A DNA stretch of 64,000 nucleotides, taken from NCBI GenBank assembly GCA_051861445.1, contig JBHYCS010000011.1, forward strand, positions 62,001 to 126,000. Direction: 5' to 3'. The notes beneath the pieces were generated by a model. That model was given only the letters and a program-made list of their open reading frames with translations. It made no database searches and had not been told where the DNA came from. This document shows positions 25,560 to 35,942 of the stretch, in pieces. The position numbers were made by a program, and so were the translations under genes. How positions within the stretch are numbered: the stretch's first letter is position 1; each line of letters opens with the position of its first letter. This stretch comes from Parasediminibacterium sp051861445. Lineage in GTDB: Bacteria; Bacteroidota; Bacteroidia; Chitinophagales; Chitinophagaceae.

Positions 25560-27380
25560 TTAATGATGGCTTTCGTCTTCACCCACTGGTGTGGTTTGTG
25601 ATAAAAACTCTTTACCATCTTTTCCATAATCATAAGCCCAACGGTGTACCTCAGGAATTTCACCAGGCCAGTTACCATGACCAGGACGAATAGGTGTTGT
25701 CCATTCCAAAGTATTTGAACCCCAAGGATTTAAAGTTGTAACTTTTCTTCCTTTGAATATAGAATAGAAGAAATTAAATAAGAATAATAATTGTGCAGCG
25801 AAAACAATCATTGCTACTGTACTTATGAATCTGTTTAAATCAGCGAATTGTTTGAAGCTTTCCCAAGTACTGTAATCGTAATAACGACGAGGCATGCCAG
25901 CTAATCCTTCATAGTGCATTGGCCAGAAGATCAAATACGCACCAGCAATTGTAATCCAAAAGTGTACATAACCTAATGTGTTATTTAAGTATGTACCATA
26001 CATTTTAGGATACCAATGATAAATACCTGCAAACATGCCAAACATACTAGCGACACCCATTACGATGTGAAAGTGTGCAATTACGAAATAAGTATCATGT
26101 AAATGAATGTCTAAAGCTGAATTTCCTAACCAAATACCAGTTAAACCACCAGATATAAATAAGCTAACAAAGCCAATTGAGAACATCATAGCTGGAGTAA
26201 AACGGATATTTCCTCTCCACAATGTGGTAAGCCAGTTAAACACTTTGATAGCAGAAGGTACCGCAATTAGTAAAGTAAGCAAAACAAATATTGAACCTAA
26301 GAATGGATTTAAACCAGTAACAAACATGTGGTGTGCCCATACTAGAAAAGCTAAAATTGCAATTGCAAACATAGATCCTACCATTGCCATGTAACCAAAT
26401 ATTGGTTTACGAGCATTAGTACTAAGAATTTCAGAAACCATACCCATTGCTGGTAATAGAATAATATAAACTTCTGGATGCCCTAAGAACCAGAATAGAT
26501 GTTGATATAAAATAGCACTACCACCTTCATTAGGTAATGCACCAACTCCATTTACAAATATGTCAGATAAGTAAAAACTTGTTCCAAAATTTCTGTCGAA
26601 AATAAGAAGAATAAAACCAGAAAATAATACAGGGAAAGATAATACACCTAGAACTGCAGTGAAGAACAAAGCCCAAATGGTCAAAGGCATTCTTGTCATA
26701 CTCATACCTTTTGTACGCATATTCAAAACAGTGGCTATATAGTTTAATCCACCTAGTAAAGAAGAAACAACAAATAATGCCATACTCACCAACCATAAGT
26801 CCATACCAGTTTTAGAACCTGGAGAAGCATCACCTAAAGCACTTAGAGGAGGATAGGCTGTCCAACCACCACTAAAAGGACCTGTTTCTAAAAATACAGA
26901 CGATAACATCACAATGCTAGCTGCAAAGAAAAACCAGTAGCTTAACATATTCATAAATGGAGAAGCCATATCTCTTGCACCAATTTGAAGTGGAATCAAA
27001 AAGTTAGCAAAAGTTCCGCTCAAACCAGCTGTTAATACAAAAAATACCAATACTGTTCCATGTGTAGTAACTAATGCATAATATGCTTCAGGTGTAATCC
27101 TACCACCTTTAGCCCATTTTCCTAAAATATCTTCCAACCAAGGAAAAGTAGAATCTGGATAACCTAATTGTAAACGAAACAGTACGCTCATTAAACCACC
27201 CAATACAGCCCAAACCATACCAGTGATTAAAAACTGTTTAGCAATCATTTTGTGATCCATGCTAAACACATACTTCGAAATAAAAGTTTCGTGATGATGA
27301 TGTTCATGATGATCTGAGTGAGCATCATGATGTCCTAATGCAACATCTGAATGGGTGTGTAAAACTGCTTCCGTACTCAT
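25560..27380 (-). CDS. coxA: cytochrome c oxidase subunit I
   Basis: This catalytic subunit (606 residues, 12 core helices) binds heme A and the heme-CuB centre and pumps protons. Visible ligands and channel residues include GHPEVYI (CuB His, cross-linked Tyr and the D-channel Glu replacement position), AHHMFVTGL (CuB His pair) and HDTYFVIAHFHIVMG (heme ligands). This is an A-type oxidase. The N-terminus is unusual: 11 of residues 8-30 are His. The C-terminus also ends in HH. It pairs with coxB (66-base gap) downstream of the ACIII genes, matching the known ACIII-oxidase supercomplex arrangement. Confidence 0.97.
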   Translation of the reverse strand: MSTEAVLHTHSDVALGHHDAHSDHHEHHHHETFISKYVFSMDHKMIAKQFLITGMVWAVLGGLMSVLFRLQLGYPDSTFPWLEDILGKWAKGGRITPEAYYALVTTHGTVLVFFVLTAGLSGTFANFLIPLQIGARDMASPFMNMLSYWFFFAASIVMLSSVFLETGPFSGGWTAYPPLSALGDASPGSKTGMDLWLVSMALFVVSSLLGGLNYIATVLNMRTKGMSMTRMPLTIWALFFTAVLGVLSFPVLFSGFILLIFDRNFGTSFYLSDIFVNGVGALPNEGGSAILYQHLFWFLGHPEVYIILLPAMGMVSEILSTNARKPIFGYMAMVGSMFAIAILAFLVWAHHMFVTGLNPFLGSIFVLLTLLIAVPSAIKVFNWLTTLWRGNIRFTPAMMFSIGFVSLFISGGLTGIWLGNSALDIHLHDTYFVIAHFHIVMGVASMFGMFAGIYHWYPKMYGTYLNNTLGYVHFWITIAGAYLIFWPMHYEGLAGMPRRYYDYSTWESFKQFADLNRFISTVAMIVFAAQLLFLFNFFYSIFKGRKVTTLNPWGSNTLEWTTPIRPGHGNWPGEIPEVHRWAYDYGKDGKEFLSQTTPVGEDESHH

Positions 27381-27445
27381 AGACTAATCTTTAATTCTGT
27401 TTGTATAATTAACAATCAACTTGTTTAGAAGTTGAAATTATAACA

Positions 27446-28528
27446 CTAAATTTTTACAATAGATTTTTGTGCAACTGGTGCTAATGATTTTGCCGTAGTT
27501 GGCTTCACAGTGCTATCAGCGGCTGGTTTTGAAACTGCTGGATCTTTCTCTGGAAAAGCGGCATAGTAGTAAGGCTTTTGCTTCGCTAACCAAGCATCAT
27601 ATTCTGCTTGTGTTACAACTTCAATAATTCCCTTCATAGCATAATGGCTGTTACCACACATTTGGTCACAACTAATTTCATATACAAAGTTGGGATTGTT
27701 GGTTTTCTCCTTCATTTCCTTAGTTGTGTATTTTGGAGTAAACCACATTGTAGTTGGAATACCAGGTACAGCATCCATCTTCATTCTAAAATGAACCAAA
27801 CCAACGTCATGTATAACATCACGACTACCAATAATTAACTTAACCGGCTTATCTTTTACAACATACATCGTTTGTTCAGTAACGATATCATCTTGAGCCA
27901 TTTTATCATCCCAAATTAAACCAACACTGTTATTTGAATTATCAATATTTTTATAATATTTTTTTCCAAATTCTTTATCTTGACCAGGGTATCTAAATAT
28001 CCAACCAAATTGTTTTCCAGTTACTTCAATTACCTGTGCATTAGCAGGAGCTTCACCTGTGAAAGAGAACCAATTACGTAAACCAATTACTACTAAAACG
28101 GTTAGAACAATAGCAGGCACAACTGTCCATAACAATTCTAAATTAGTATTGTGAGGGAAATAGAATACCTTACGATTATCATCTTCCTGATATTTATAAG
28201 AAAACCAGAATAATAAGATTTGTGTTGCTACGAATACTAGACCCGTTACCCATAAAGTAAGCATTAACATTGAGTCAACCTTCTCCCCTTGAACACTAGC
28301 AGCTCCCTGAGGGATTAGTGTTTTTGAATAATACAATTCGTTACAATACCAAACACCAACTAAACCAAGAACTAAGAAAACAATCATCAAAAAACCGTTG
28401 ATTTTATTGTTTTGCTTACGACTTTTTTCTTCACCTTTTAAAACAGAAACATACTCACTTGCTTTTGCAATCTGGAATATGACTACAAAAATCAAAACAA
28501 TTACTGCAATGGTTAAATACATGGTCAT
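27446..28528 (-). CDS. coxB: cytochrome c oxidase subunit II (CuA)
   Basis: The 360-residue electron-entry subunit has four hydrophobic segments (about 1-22, 44-65, 86-108, 130-150), two more than the classical subunit II; the last two are the usual hairpin. The CuA site is complete: Cys287, Cys291, His295, Met298 in CDQMCGNSHYAM, with the first His in SRDVIHDVG. No fused cytochrome c domain is present; a Pro/Ala/Lys-rich tail of about 40 residues ends the protein. The electron donor is probably a cytochrome c domain of the ACIII (ActE or ActA). Confidence 0.96.
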   Translation of the reverse strand: MTMYLTIAVIVLIFVVIFQIAKASEYVSVLKGEEKSRKQNNKINGFLMIVFLVLGLVGVWYCNELYYSKTLIPQGAASVQGEKVDSMLMLTLWVTGLVFVATQILLFWFSYKYQEDDNRKVFYFPHNTNLELLWTVVPAIVLTVLVVIGLRNWFSFTGEAPANAQVIEVTGKQFGWIFRYPGQDKEFGKKYYKNIDNSNNSVGLIWDDKMAQDDIVTEQTMYVVKDKPVKLIIGSRDVIHDVGLVHFRMKMDAVPGIPTTMWFTPKYTTKEMKEKTNNPNFVYEISCDQMCGNSHYAMKGIIEVVTQAEYDAWLAKQKPYYYAAFPEKDPAVSKPAADSTVKPTTAKSLAPVAQKSIVKI

Positions 28529-28599
28529 AATACTTCTAATATTTTTCTATATAGTAATAATAAACAACTATTTCACAAATAGGTTCTTGAAAGAAAATG

Positions 28600-29829
28600 T
28601 TAAGTATGGTGAATAATACTTTCTTTTAAGAATGGATGATATTTAGGAACTAAAGGCTTGCTAGCTAATGCTTTTGCAACAAAGAAAATCATTAATCCAA
28701 CGAATAAGCTTAAAATTCCGAAATCTAACCAGCCTAAGGTAACGTGTTCCTTGCTCAATGATCCCATTACCATTTGGTAAAAATCAATCCAGTGACCAAA
28801 GATAATTAACACCGCCATGAAAGTTAATAATGTATAATTTCTCTTCGCAGAACGTTTCATTAAAATCAACAAAGGACACAAGAAATTAATAATTAAGTTT
28901 AGAAAGAATATTCCTTTGTATGGTCCTTGAACTCTATGTTTGAAATAAACAGTTTCTTCAGGAATATTGGCATACCAAATAAGCATATATTGAGAAAACC
29001 ATAAGTACGTCCAGAAAATTGAAAACGCAAACATAAATTTTCCGATATCATGTAAATGTTCTTGGTTCACATATTCTAAGTAACCTTTATTTTTTAAGAA
29101 AATTACCCATAATGCTATTAAACTCATACCACTAACAAAAGAACTTGCAAAAGTGTACCAGCTATACATTGTACTGTACCAATGAGCGTCAATACTCATC
29201 ATCCATAACCAAGGAATAGTAGAACCTACAGTTAGTCCAAACCAACCTAAAAACATTGAACCTGTTACAGTGTTTTTCCAAATAAATGCTGCTCCTGACT
29301 CATTATTAAATGGTTGAGCATCAGCCTCACTACTTAGCTTACGCATTCTTTGGCCTAACAAACTCCACAAACCAATAGCAAGTGTAGTCCAAATAACAAA
29401 GAATTTAATATTCAAAAAGCCAGATTTACCTTTTAAAATCGGATCAGCTTCAACAGCTTCATGATCCAACCAATGATAAATATGATGTTGGTGAGAAAAA
29501 ACTACATACAATAAAACAACTAAAGTTATTCCACCGAAAATTGGAACCATTGTAGAAATTGCCTCAGGAATACGACGAAAAGTTTGTTGCCAACCTCCCA
29601 TTGCTAATGTTGTAACACATATAAAAAACATACTTGCATTACAAACCAAAGTCCAAAATATAGTATTATACATTAAAGTACCGATAAAAGCGGTTTGCTC
29701 GTGTTCATCTTTACTCATGCCTTTTGTAACAAAGCCAATAATTAACGCCACTAAACCAATGCCAATCAATGCCATTGACCAGGTTTTTAGCTTAGAAGGG
29801 ATTTCAAATTGATCTTTAATAGATGCCAT
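28600..29829 (-). CDS. actF: alternative complex III subunit ActF
   Basis: This 409-residue, ten-helix integral membrane protein belongs to the quinol:cytochrome c oxidoreductase (ACIII). It resembles ActC-type NrfD proteins but is shorter and lacks cofactor motifs. Segments such as WTYLWFSQYMLIWYANIPEE and LGWLDFGILSLFVGLMIFFVA are typical of ActF. It follows actE by 57 bases and precedes coxB by 71, in the conserved order of Bacteroidota ACIII clusters. Confidence 0.92.
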   Translation of the reverse strand: MASIKDQFEIPSKLKTWSMALIGIGLVALIIGFVTKGMSKDEHEQTAFIGTLMYNTIFWTLVCNASMFFICVTTLAMGGWQQTFRRIPEAISTMVPIFGGITLVVLLYVVFSHQHHIYHWLDHEAVEADPILKGKSGFLNIKFFVIWTTLAIGLWSLLGQRMRKLSSEADAQPFNNESGAAFIWKNTVTGSMFLGWFGLTVGSTIPWLWMMSIDAHWYSTMYSWYTFASSFVSGMSLIALWVIFLKNKGYLEYVNQEHLHDIGKFMFAFSIFWTYLWFSQYMLIWYANIPEETVYFKHRVQGPYKGIFFLNLIINFLCPLLILMKRSAKRNYTLLTFMAVLIIFGHWIDFYQMVMGSLSKEHVTLGWLDFGILSLFVGLMIFFVAKALASKPLVPKYHPFLKESIIHHT

Positions 29830-29885
29830 TGTTGTTTATTTAAGTCAGTGGAATTTTACACCGATATTGTTAAAAAGATTGAATT

Positions 29886-30515
29886 TTATTTAGCAGCTAC
29901 AGCTGTTGTTGGAGCTGGAGTGGCTGGTTTATTCTTTTGTTGCTTCAATTTAATGTATTTAATCACCATCCAACGTTGCTTACGACTAAGTTGTGATGCA
30001 TAACTACCCATCAAGTTCTTGCCATAAGCTACAGAATAAAACATTTGACCATCAGGCATAGCTTCATATTTGGCATCTCCAACTAAAGTAGCAGGTTTTG
30101 CTGCGTAAGGACCATCACCACCTTTGTACAAAGGTCCGTTACCATCAAGATTTTTTCCATGACAAATACCGCAATTAATTAAATACAAGCGTTCTGCTTC
30201 TGTAAAATCTTTAGTAGTTAAACTATCATAAGGATTTTTAACTTGCTTAGAAAGAATGTAATTTGTTGTGTCACCTGGAGCATCTTGTGGAATATGAAAT
30301 GGCATATCTTGTCCACGAGCTATTGTTCCAGTTACAGGCTTGCTTGTATAATGAATACCTTGTGCCTCAAGGTTGCTATGATCTGCATAAGATTCATATG
30401 CTCTACTGTATGCCATATCTGGCATGTAAATATCACCTGGTTTACGCTTAACGTCGCTACAGCTTACTATAATTGCACCTGCACAAACAAAAGCTATGAT
30501 CGATAATTTCTTCAT
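29886..30515 (-). CDS. actE: alternative complex III subunit ActE, monoheme cytochrome c lipoprotein
   Basis: The start is set at the ATG 30515 (MKKLSIIAFV), giving 209 residues; the longer frame to 30536 would overlap actD. The signal ends in a lipobox-like SC (AIIVSCSD). One heme site CGICHG is followed by a c-type fold with Met (YEAMPDGQMFYS). The Lys/Ala/Pro-rich tail is disordered. In known ACIII structures ActE is the exit cytochrome near the oxidase, so it is a candidate electron donor to CuA. Confidence 0.92.
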   Translation of the reverse strand: MKKLSIIAFVCAGAIIVSCSDVKRKPGDIYMPDMAYSRAYESYADHSNLEAQGIHYTSKPVTGTIARGQDMPFHIPQDAPGDTTNYILSKQVKNPYDSLTTKDFTEAERLYLINCGICHGKNLDGNGPLYKGGDGPYAAKPATLVGDAKYEAMPDGQMFYSVAYGKNLMGSYASQLSRKQRWMVIKYIKLKQQKNKPATPAPTTAVAAK

Positions 30516-30528
30516 TGTATATAGATTA

Positions 30529-31119
30529 TTAAGCAACTACTACTTCTTTGTTTTCAAAAGGCATTTCATTTTTGTCGTAACGACCAATCCACCAACCTTC
30601 TTCAGCAACTTGAACATTTGTTTCAAGTGCACCAGCATTCGATAAAAAAGATTGTAGATCGTCTGTATTTGTTTTTTCAGTACACTCAATTACCATTACA
30701 AACATATCATCAGTTGCTCTTGCATGAAAATGATGTTTTTTAACAAACGGTGCTAATTGACATAAGTAGCAAAAAGTAAGTACCATTCCTACAGCTGCAA
30801 ATAATACCGTTAATTCAAACATGATTGGAATCCATGCTGGCAGTGCAAAATGCGGTTTACCACCAATATTAAGCGGCCAATCTCTTGTAAAAATCCACGA
30901 AATACAACTAATTGCAGTTGTTGTTCCAGTAATACCATAGATAAAACCTGCTGTATGCAAACTTGTTTCACGTAAACCCATTGCATGATCTAAACCATGC
31001 ACTGCAAAAGGGGTGTAAACATCATGAATTTTGTATCCAGCTGTACGAACTTTTTTAACGGCAGGAAACAAAACATCCTCATCGTTAAAACAACCTACTA
31101 CGAATTTCTTTTTTGCCAT
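30529..31119 (-). CDS. actD: alternative complex III subunit ActD (DUF3341)
   Basis: The 196-residue membrane protein has two central helices (SLHTAGFIYGITGTTTAISC; PIMFELTVLFAAVGMVLTFCY) between N- and C-terminal cytoplasmic domains, the DUF3341/ActD layout. The N-terminus (FVVGCFNDEDVLFPAVKKVR) is the conserved alpha/beta part. It has no cofactor motif and acts structurally in the complex. It lies between actC and actE with short gaps. Confidence 0.93.
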   Translation of the reverse strand: MAKKKFVVGCFNDEDVLFPAVKKVRTAGYKIHDVYTPFAVHGLDHAMGLRETSLHTAGFIYGITGTTTAISCISWIFTRDWPLNIGGKPHFALPAWIPIMFELTVLFAAVGMVLTFCYLCQLAPFVKKHHFHARATDDMFVMVIECTEKTNTDDLQSFLSNAGALETNVQVAEEGWWIGRYDKNEMPFENKEVVVA

Positions 31120-31173
31120 ATCTAAATACCCTAAGGGCAGTTATTTTTAATAATTATTGTTTTCAAAGCTGAA

Positions 31174-32613
31174 TTAGTGTGCGTATTCGTGAACAAATTC
31201 CTCTAAAGGTTTTTGCTCTACAACACCCATTTTTTCTTTATAATTATCACCCGTTGTTTTCAATACATATTTAATTTCTGCAACAGCAATTACAGGGAAG
31301 TATTTTGCAAATAAGAAGAAACATGTAAAGAATAAGCCGAAAGTACCCAAATAGAAACCAATTTCATAAACACTTGGACTGTAATAAACACTCCAAGATG
31401 ATGGTAAATAATCTCTGTATAATGAGGTAACAATAATTACAAAACGTTCAAACCACATACCTATATTTACAATAACACTCATGAAGAATGTAACGAAAAG
31501 ATTTCTTCTCATTTTTCTAAACCAGAAAATTTGTGGGCTTAAAACGTTACATGCCATCATTCCCCAATAGCTCCAACCATATGGACTAAACAAATAGGCA
31601 CGGCTATACCAGAATGTATATCCTTCATATTTATTTTGGCTATACCAACCCATAAATAATTCTGTCAAATATGCAATACCTACAATTGAACCTGTTAAAA
31701 CAATTACTTTATTCATCGCTTCAATGTGACCTAAAGTAATGTAGTCTTCCAAACCGAATACTTTTCTAACAATCAACATTAACGACTGTACCATTGCAAA
31801 ACCAGAGAAAATGGCTCCAGCTACGAAATATGGAGGGAAAATGGTTGTGTGCCAACCTGGAATTACAGAAGTAGCAAAGTCAAAAGATACGATTGTGTGT
31901 ACAGAAAGTACCAATGGAGTAGATAAACCTGCTAATACCAATGAAAGACTTTCATGTCTTTGCCAATGTTTAGTGCTGCCAGTCCAGCCAAATGCTGCAA
32001 TACCGTATAGATGCTTACGCAATTTAGTTTTTGCTCTATCTCTTACTGTAGCGAAATCAGGTATTAAACCAGAATACCAGAATAATAATGAAACAGTAAA
32101 GTAAGTAGAAATTGCAAATACATCCCACAACAATGGAGAATTAAAATTCACCCACAAAGGACCACGACTATTTGGATAAGGTAACACAAAAAATGCCATC
32201 CAAACACGACCCATGTGGAAAATTGGAAACTGACCAGCACACATTACAGCGAAAATAGTCATCGCTTCAGCAGCTCTGTTTACACCAGTTCTCCAACCTT
32301 GACGAAATAATAATAAGATGGCAGAGATTAATGTACCAGCATGACCAATACCCACCCACCAAACGAAGTTGGTGATATCCCAACCCCAACCAATGGTTTT
32401 ATTTAAATTCCATTGTCCAATACCATAAGTAACCTCACGATATACACTGTATACACCAAACATTAATAATGCTACTGCTATGTAAAAACCAACGTACCAC
32501 AATTTGGTAGGTTTAGCTTCAATAGGGCGTAGAATATCCTCCGTAACTTGGTGGTAATCTTTATTACCCGTAACTAACGGTTCTCTCAGCTGTGATTCGT
32601 ACTTTAAATGCAT
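31174..32613 (-). CDS. actC: alternative complex III subunit ActC (NrfD/PsrC-like quinol-binding membrane subunit)
   Basis: The 479-residue product has about ten helices of the NrfD fold, the proposed quinol oxidation subunit that hands electrons to ActB. Conserved segments include WVGIGHAGTLISAILLLFRQGWR, AGQFPIFHMGR and SYWGMMACNVLSPQIFWF. The start ATG at 32613 follows actB by about 100 bases, a gap with no clear terminator. A separate actF encodes the second NrfD-like subunit. Confidence 0.95.
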   Translation of the reverse strand: MHLKYESQLREPLVTGNKDYHQVTEDILRPIEAKPTKLWYVGFYIAVALLMFGVYSVYREVTYGIGQWNLNKTIGWGWDITNFVWWVGIGHAGTLISAILLLFRQGWRTGVNRAAEAMTIFAVMCAGQFPIFHMGRVWMAFFVLPYPNSRGPLWVNFNSPLLWDVFAISTYFTVSLLFWYSGLIPDFATVRDRAKTKLRKHLYGIAAFGWTGSTKHWQRHESLSLVLAGLSTPLVLSVHTIVSFDFATSVIPGWHTTIFPPYFVAGAIFSGFAMVQSLMLIVRKVFGLEDYITLGHIEAMNKVIVLTGSIVGIAYLTELFMGWYSQNKYEGYTFWYSRAYLFSPYGWSYWGMMACNVLSPQIFWFRKMRRNLFVTFFMSVIVNIGMWFERFVIIVTSLYRDYLPSSWSVYYSPSVYEIGFYLGTFGLFFTCFFLFAKYFPVIAVAEIKYVLKTTGDNYKEKMGVVEQKPLEEFVHEYAH

Positions 32614-32714
32614 CTGTATCTAATTATTGAGTAATAATACGCTACGTACTATTACAGTTTTAAGTTGATTACTATCTATCAAAAAATGGATAAATTTTAA
32701 GATATTCCTAACGA

Positions 32715-35700
32715 TTATCCGTGTTGTTCTGCTGCTTTTGCATCTTTCTTCTCTGCACCATGATGAGCAACTTCTTCTTCAATATTTCTTACTTTGGCTA
32801 AATAAGTAACATTTGGAAGAACGTGAATTTGCTCTAATGATAAGAATAAGCGATTTGGATTTTCTGCTCTATGTGCAGAAACTGCACTCTTAGAATCGTT
32901 CGCATTTCCAAAAATAATTGCATTTGCAGCACAAGCTTGTTGACAAGCAACTTTCAAGTCGCTATCAACCATTGGACGACTATCTTTTTTAGCTGCTAAT
33001 TTAGCTGATTGTAAACGCTGAACGCAGAAAGAACATTTTTCAATTACACCTCTTGAACGAACGGTAACATCTGGATTTAACACCATTCTAGTTAAGTCAT
33101 CGTTCATATTCAAAACAACATCATTTAAGACACCCTCTTGATTATCAGGGAAACTATCAGCACCTGCATAATCAGCCCAGTTAAAACGACGTACTTTATA
33201 AGGACAGTTGTTTGCACAATATCTTGTACCAATACAACGGTTATAAGTCATTTGGTTTAATCCCTCACTGCTGTGATTTGTTGCAGCTACTGGACAAACA
33301 TTCTCACAAGGTGCATTATCACAATGTTGACACATCAATGGCTGGAAAACAACTTTAGGATTGTCTAAATCTTCTCCACTATAATATCTATCAATACGCA
33401 ACCAATGCATTTCATGACCTCGTAAAACCTCAGGTTTACCTACAACAGAAACGTTATTTTCAGCATTACAAGCAACTACACAAGCTCCACAGCCAAAGCA
33501 GCTATTTAAATCAATACTCATTCCCCACTTAATACCTGGTCTATCAAAAACAGGATATATTGTTCCTTGTTTTTCAAAATTCTCTAAACCACCGTAAGGT
33601 TTTAATTCTTTTTCTCTTTCTTCACGAATTTCAGTTGGATGATGTTTGAATGCAGCCAAACTTAATTCTTTCATTACCTCGGTACGATTACCTTGACTTG
33701 TATTGTATAAGTTATGTGTTTGAGTAAGTGCTACTGGATATTTTGAACCTGTATCTGTTAATGTTACATCTGCTACAGAGAAAGAAACAGTACCATTAAC
33801 TAAAGATGCAAATGGAAAAGCATTGGCACCAAGTGGAGTTCCTTCATCACTTGTTGCAGATTTACCTAATTCCTTTACTCTTCCATACCCTAGTGCAATA
33901 CCAACAGTATTTGGATGCGTTCCTGGAATAATTAAAGTTGGCAACTTAACAGTAACACCATTTGCAGATTTGATTTCAACCACATGTTTTGGAGGTTGAA
34001 CTTCATAAGCGTCGGCTTGCCCACCATTAGTTAAGTCTATTTTCAATAAACTTTTAGCCATAGCAGGTGAAACAATTAAGTAGTTGTCCCATGTTGCTTT
34101 AGAAACTGGATCTGGTAATTCTTGTAACCAAGGATTTGCAGTTCCTTGACCAGCACCGATACCAACTTTTTGGTATAAAACCAATTCTGTACCAGTAACT
34201 TTTTTAGAAGCATCAATAGTAGCAAGAGCAGAAGCTAATGCACTAGCATTGAAAGAAGCAGCAGAAACAGTTGTTGTAGCAATTGTAGAGAAAATACCAT
34301 CTTGCAATACCTTATCCCAACCAGCTTCACCACCAACTTTTACACTCCAATATGATTTTAAGAATCCTAAATAATCTACAGTAGAACCAGACCATTTTAA
34401 CAAGCTATCTTGCCATTGACGCGTTTTGAACAATGGATAAATAGTTGGTTGTATAAAAGAATAGTATCCTGATTTTAATTCAGCATCTCCCCAACTTTCC
34501 AAATAATGATGATCAGGTAAAACAAACTTACAAAGCTGAGTGGTTTCGTCTGCTTTCGGATTGAAAGAAACAGTCAATTTTACCTTCTTGAGCCCTTCAA
34601 CAAATTGCTTACTATTCACCCAACTGTATGCAGGATTAGCTCCGTAAACAAATAGACCACCAATTTTACCAGCATTCATATCTGCTACTAACTGTGTAAA
34701 ATCAGCGTCGATACCTTGTTTTGTATAATCTAAAACAGACCAATCAATTGTATTTCCACCAGCAGCTAAAGCTTCATTAATTGCATTTACTACTACTTGT
34801 ATATTTACATCGTTGCTTCCACAAACAACTAATGATGCTCCTTTAGTTTCAACCAATGCTTTTGCTGCCGCATTGATTCCTTTTTTTAATTTTTCGTCTG
34901 TGATGTTTTTTATTGGCTGACCGTTAATTGCAGCTAATAAACCAGCTACCACAAAACCTGTTTCTGATGGACGATGAAGAAAACGTTCATCAGCATTACT
35001 ACCAGTAAGACTTGCTACAGTTTCGAACTGTATGTGCTTACTCATAGTAGGATTTTTCTCATTTATTTTTTTACCGCTTGCATATTGAGTGCTGTATTCA
35101 ACAGGATTTAACCAAGTTCCTAAGAAATCTGCACCAATACTTACAATGGTTTTTGCTTTGTCGAATTTATATGATGGAATCGCTTTTTTACCGTAAGAAA
35201 TTTCATTTGCTAATAATAATCCACTATATGAAACTGCATCATAAGTAACATGTCTGCTACCAGGATATTTTGCTAAAAATTGTGCAACCACATCTTTTGT
35301 TGATGGAGAAATTACAGTGCTGGTAACAATAACAACAGGTGCACCACCTAAACTTGCTAATGAAGATGCAATGGCTTTATCCGCTGCTTCAAAAGTTACT
35401 TCTTTACCATCGATAGTAGGGTAACGCAAACGAGCTGTATCATATAAATCTAATACAGACGCTTGCACTCTTGCAGATGTACCACCTTTTGTAAATATAT
35501 TTAAATCGTTACCTTCAATTTTAATGGGTCTACCGTCTCTTACTTTGGCTAAAACGCTTACTGCATCACCATCTTGAACATAAGTAGTAGCATAATAATT
35601 GGCTATACCTGGTACAATTTCTTCTGGCTTATTTGCAAATGGAATTGCTTTTTTTACAGGCATTTCACAACTAGCAGCTACTGCAGCAGCGGCTGTACTA

Positions 35701-35864
35701 AAACCTAAGTATTTCAAGAAATCTCTACGTGGAGTTCTTGCATCTAACAAACCTTTATCATCAGACACAACAGGTAAATCTTCTTGAAACTCATCGTTAA
35801 CTGAATGCTTATAAGCATCAGAATTATTCAATTCCCCAAAACTTTGCCAATGCTTTTTACTCAT
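32715..35864 (-). CDS. actB: alternative complex III subunit ActB, fused molybdopterin-fold and iron-sulfur protein
   Basis: The 1049-residue electron-transfer subunit has a twin-arginine signal (TPRRDFLKYLGF, Arg46-Arg47) with a possible lipobox Cys66. A long molybdopterin oxidoreductase-like domain (about 75-740) follows; in ACIII this domain lacks cofactor. A ferredoxin-like domain begins at Cys789 (CFGCGACVVACN), with CQHCDNAPCENVCP, CIGTRYCANNCPYKVRRF and CSFCVQ plus ACQQACAAN, i.e. the four cluster sites of the family. The 'TAT-variant' annotation used for Bacteroidota homologues fits. Confidence 0.96.
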   Translation of the reverse strand: MSKKHWQSFGELNNSDAYKHSVNDEFQEDLPVVSDDKGLLDARTPRRDFLKYLGFSTAAAAVAASCEMPVKKAIPFANKPEEIVPGIANYYATTYVQDGDAVSVLAKVRDGRPIKIEGNDLNIFTKGGTSARVQASVLDLYDTARLRYPTIDGKEVTFEAADKAIASSLASLGGAPVVIVTSTVISPSTKDVVAQFLAKYPGSRHVTYDAVSYSGLLLANEISYGKKAIPSYKFDKAKTIVSIGADFLGTWLNPVEYSTQYASGKKINEKNPTMSKHIQFETVASLTGSNADERFLHRPSETGFVVAGLLAAINGQPIKNITDEKLKKGINAAAKALVETKGASLVVCGSNDVNIQVVVNAINEALAAGGNTIDWSVLDYTKQGIDADFTQLVADMNAGKIGGLFVYGANPAYSWVNSKQFVEGLKKVKLTVSFNPKADETTQLCKFVLPDHHYLESWGDAELKSGYYSFIQPTIYPLFKTRQWQDSLLKWSGSTVDYLGFLKSYWSVKVGGEAGWDKVLQDGIFSTIATTTVSAASFNASALASALATIDASKKVTGTELVLYQKVGIGAGQGTANPWLQELPDPVSKATWDNYLIVSPAMAKSLLKIDLTNGGQADAYEVQPPKHVVEIKSANGVTVKLPTLIIPGTHPNTVGIALGYGRVKELGKSATSDEGTPLGANAFPFASLVNGTVSFSVADVTLTDTGSKYPVALTQTHNLYNTSQGNRTEVMKELSLAAFKHHPTEIREEREKELKPYGGLENFEKQGTIYPVFDRPGIKWGMSIDLNSCFGCGACVVACNAENNVSVVGKPEVLRGHEMHWLRIDRYYSGEDLDNPKVVFQPLMCQHCDNAPCENVCPVAATNHSSEGLNQMTYNRCIGTRYCANNCPYKVRRFNWADYAGADSFPDNQEGVLNDVVLNMNDDLTRMVLNPDVTVRSRGVIEKCSFCVQRLQSAKLAAKKDSRPMVDSDLKVACQQACAANAIIFGNANDSKSAVSAHRAENPNRLFLSLEQIHVLPNVTYLAKVRNIEEEVAHHGAEKKDAKAAEQHG

Positions 35865-35942
35865 AATCTTTAGTGTGATAATTTGCTAATTAGCTCAATT
35901 GCCTTATAAGAACCTATACAAATTTGTAAATGAATTTAAAAC

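Noticed and set aside
30516..30536. Longer ActE start overlapping actD
   Set aside because: The seven added residues precede a clear lipoprotein signal starting at MKKLSII, so the ATG at 30515 is the better start.
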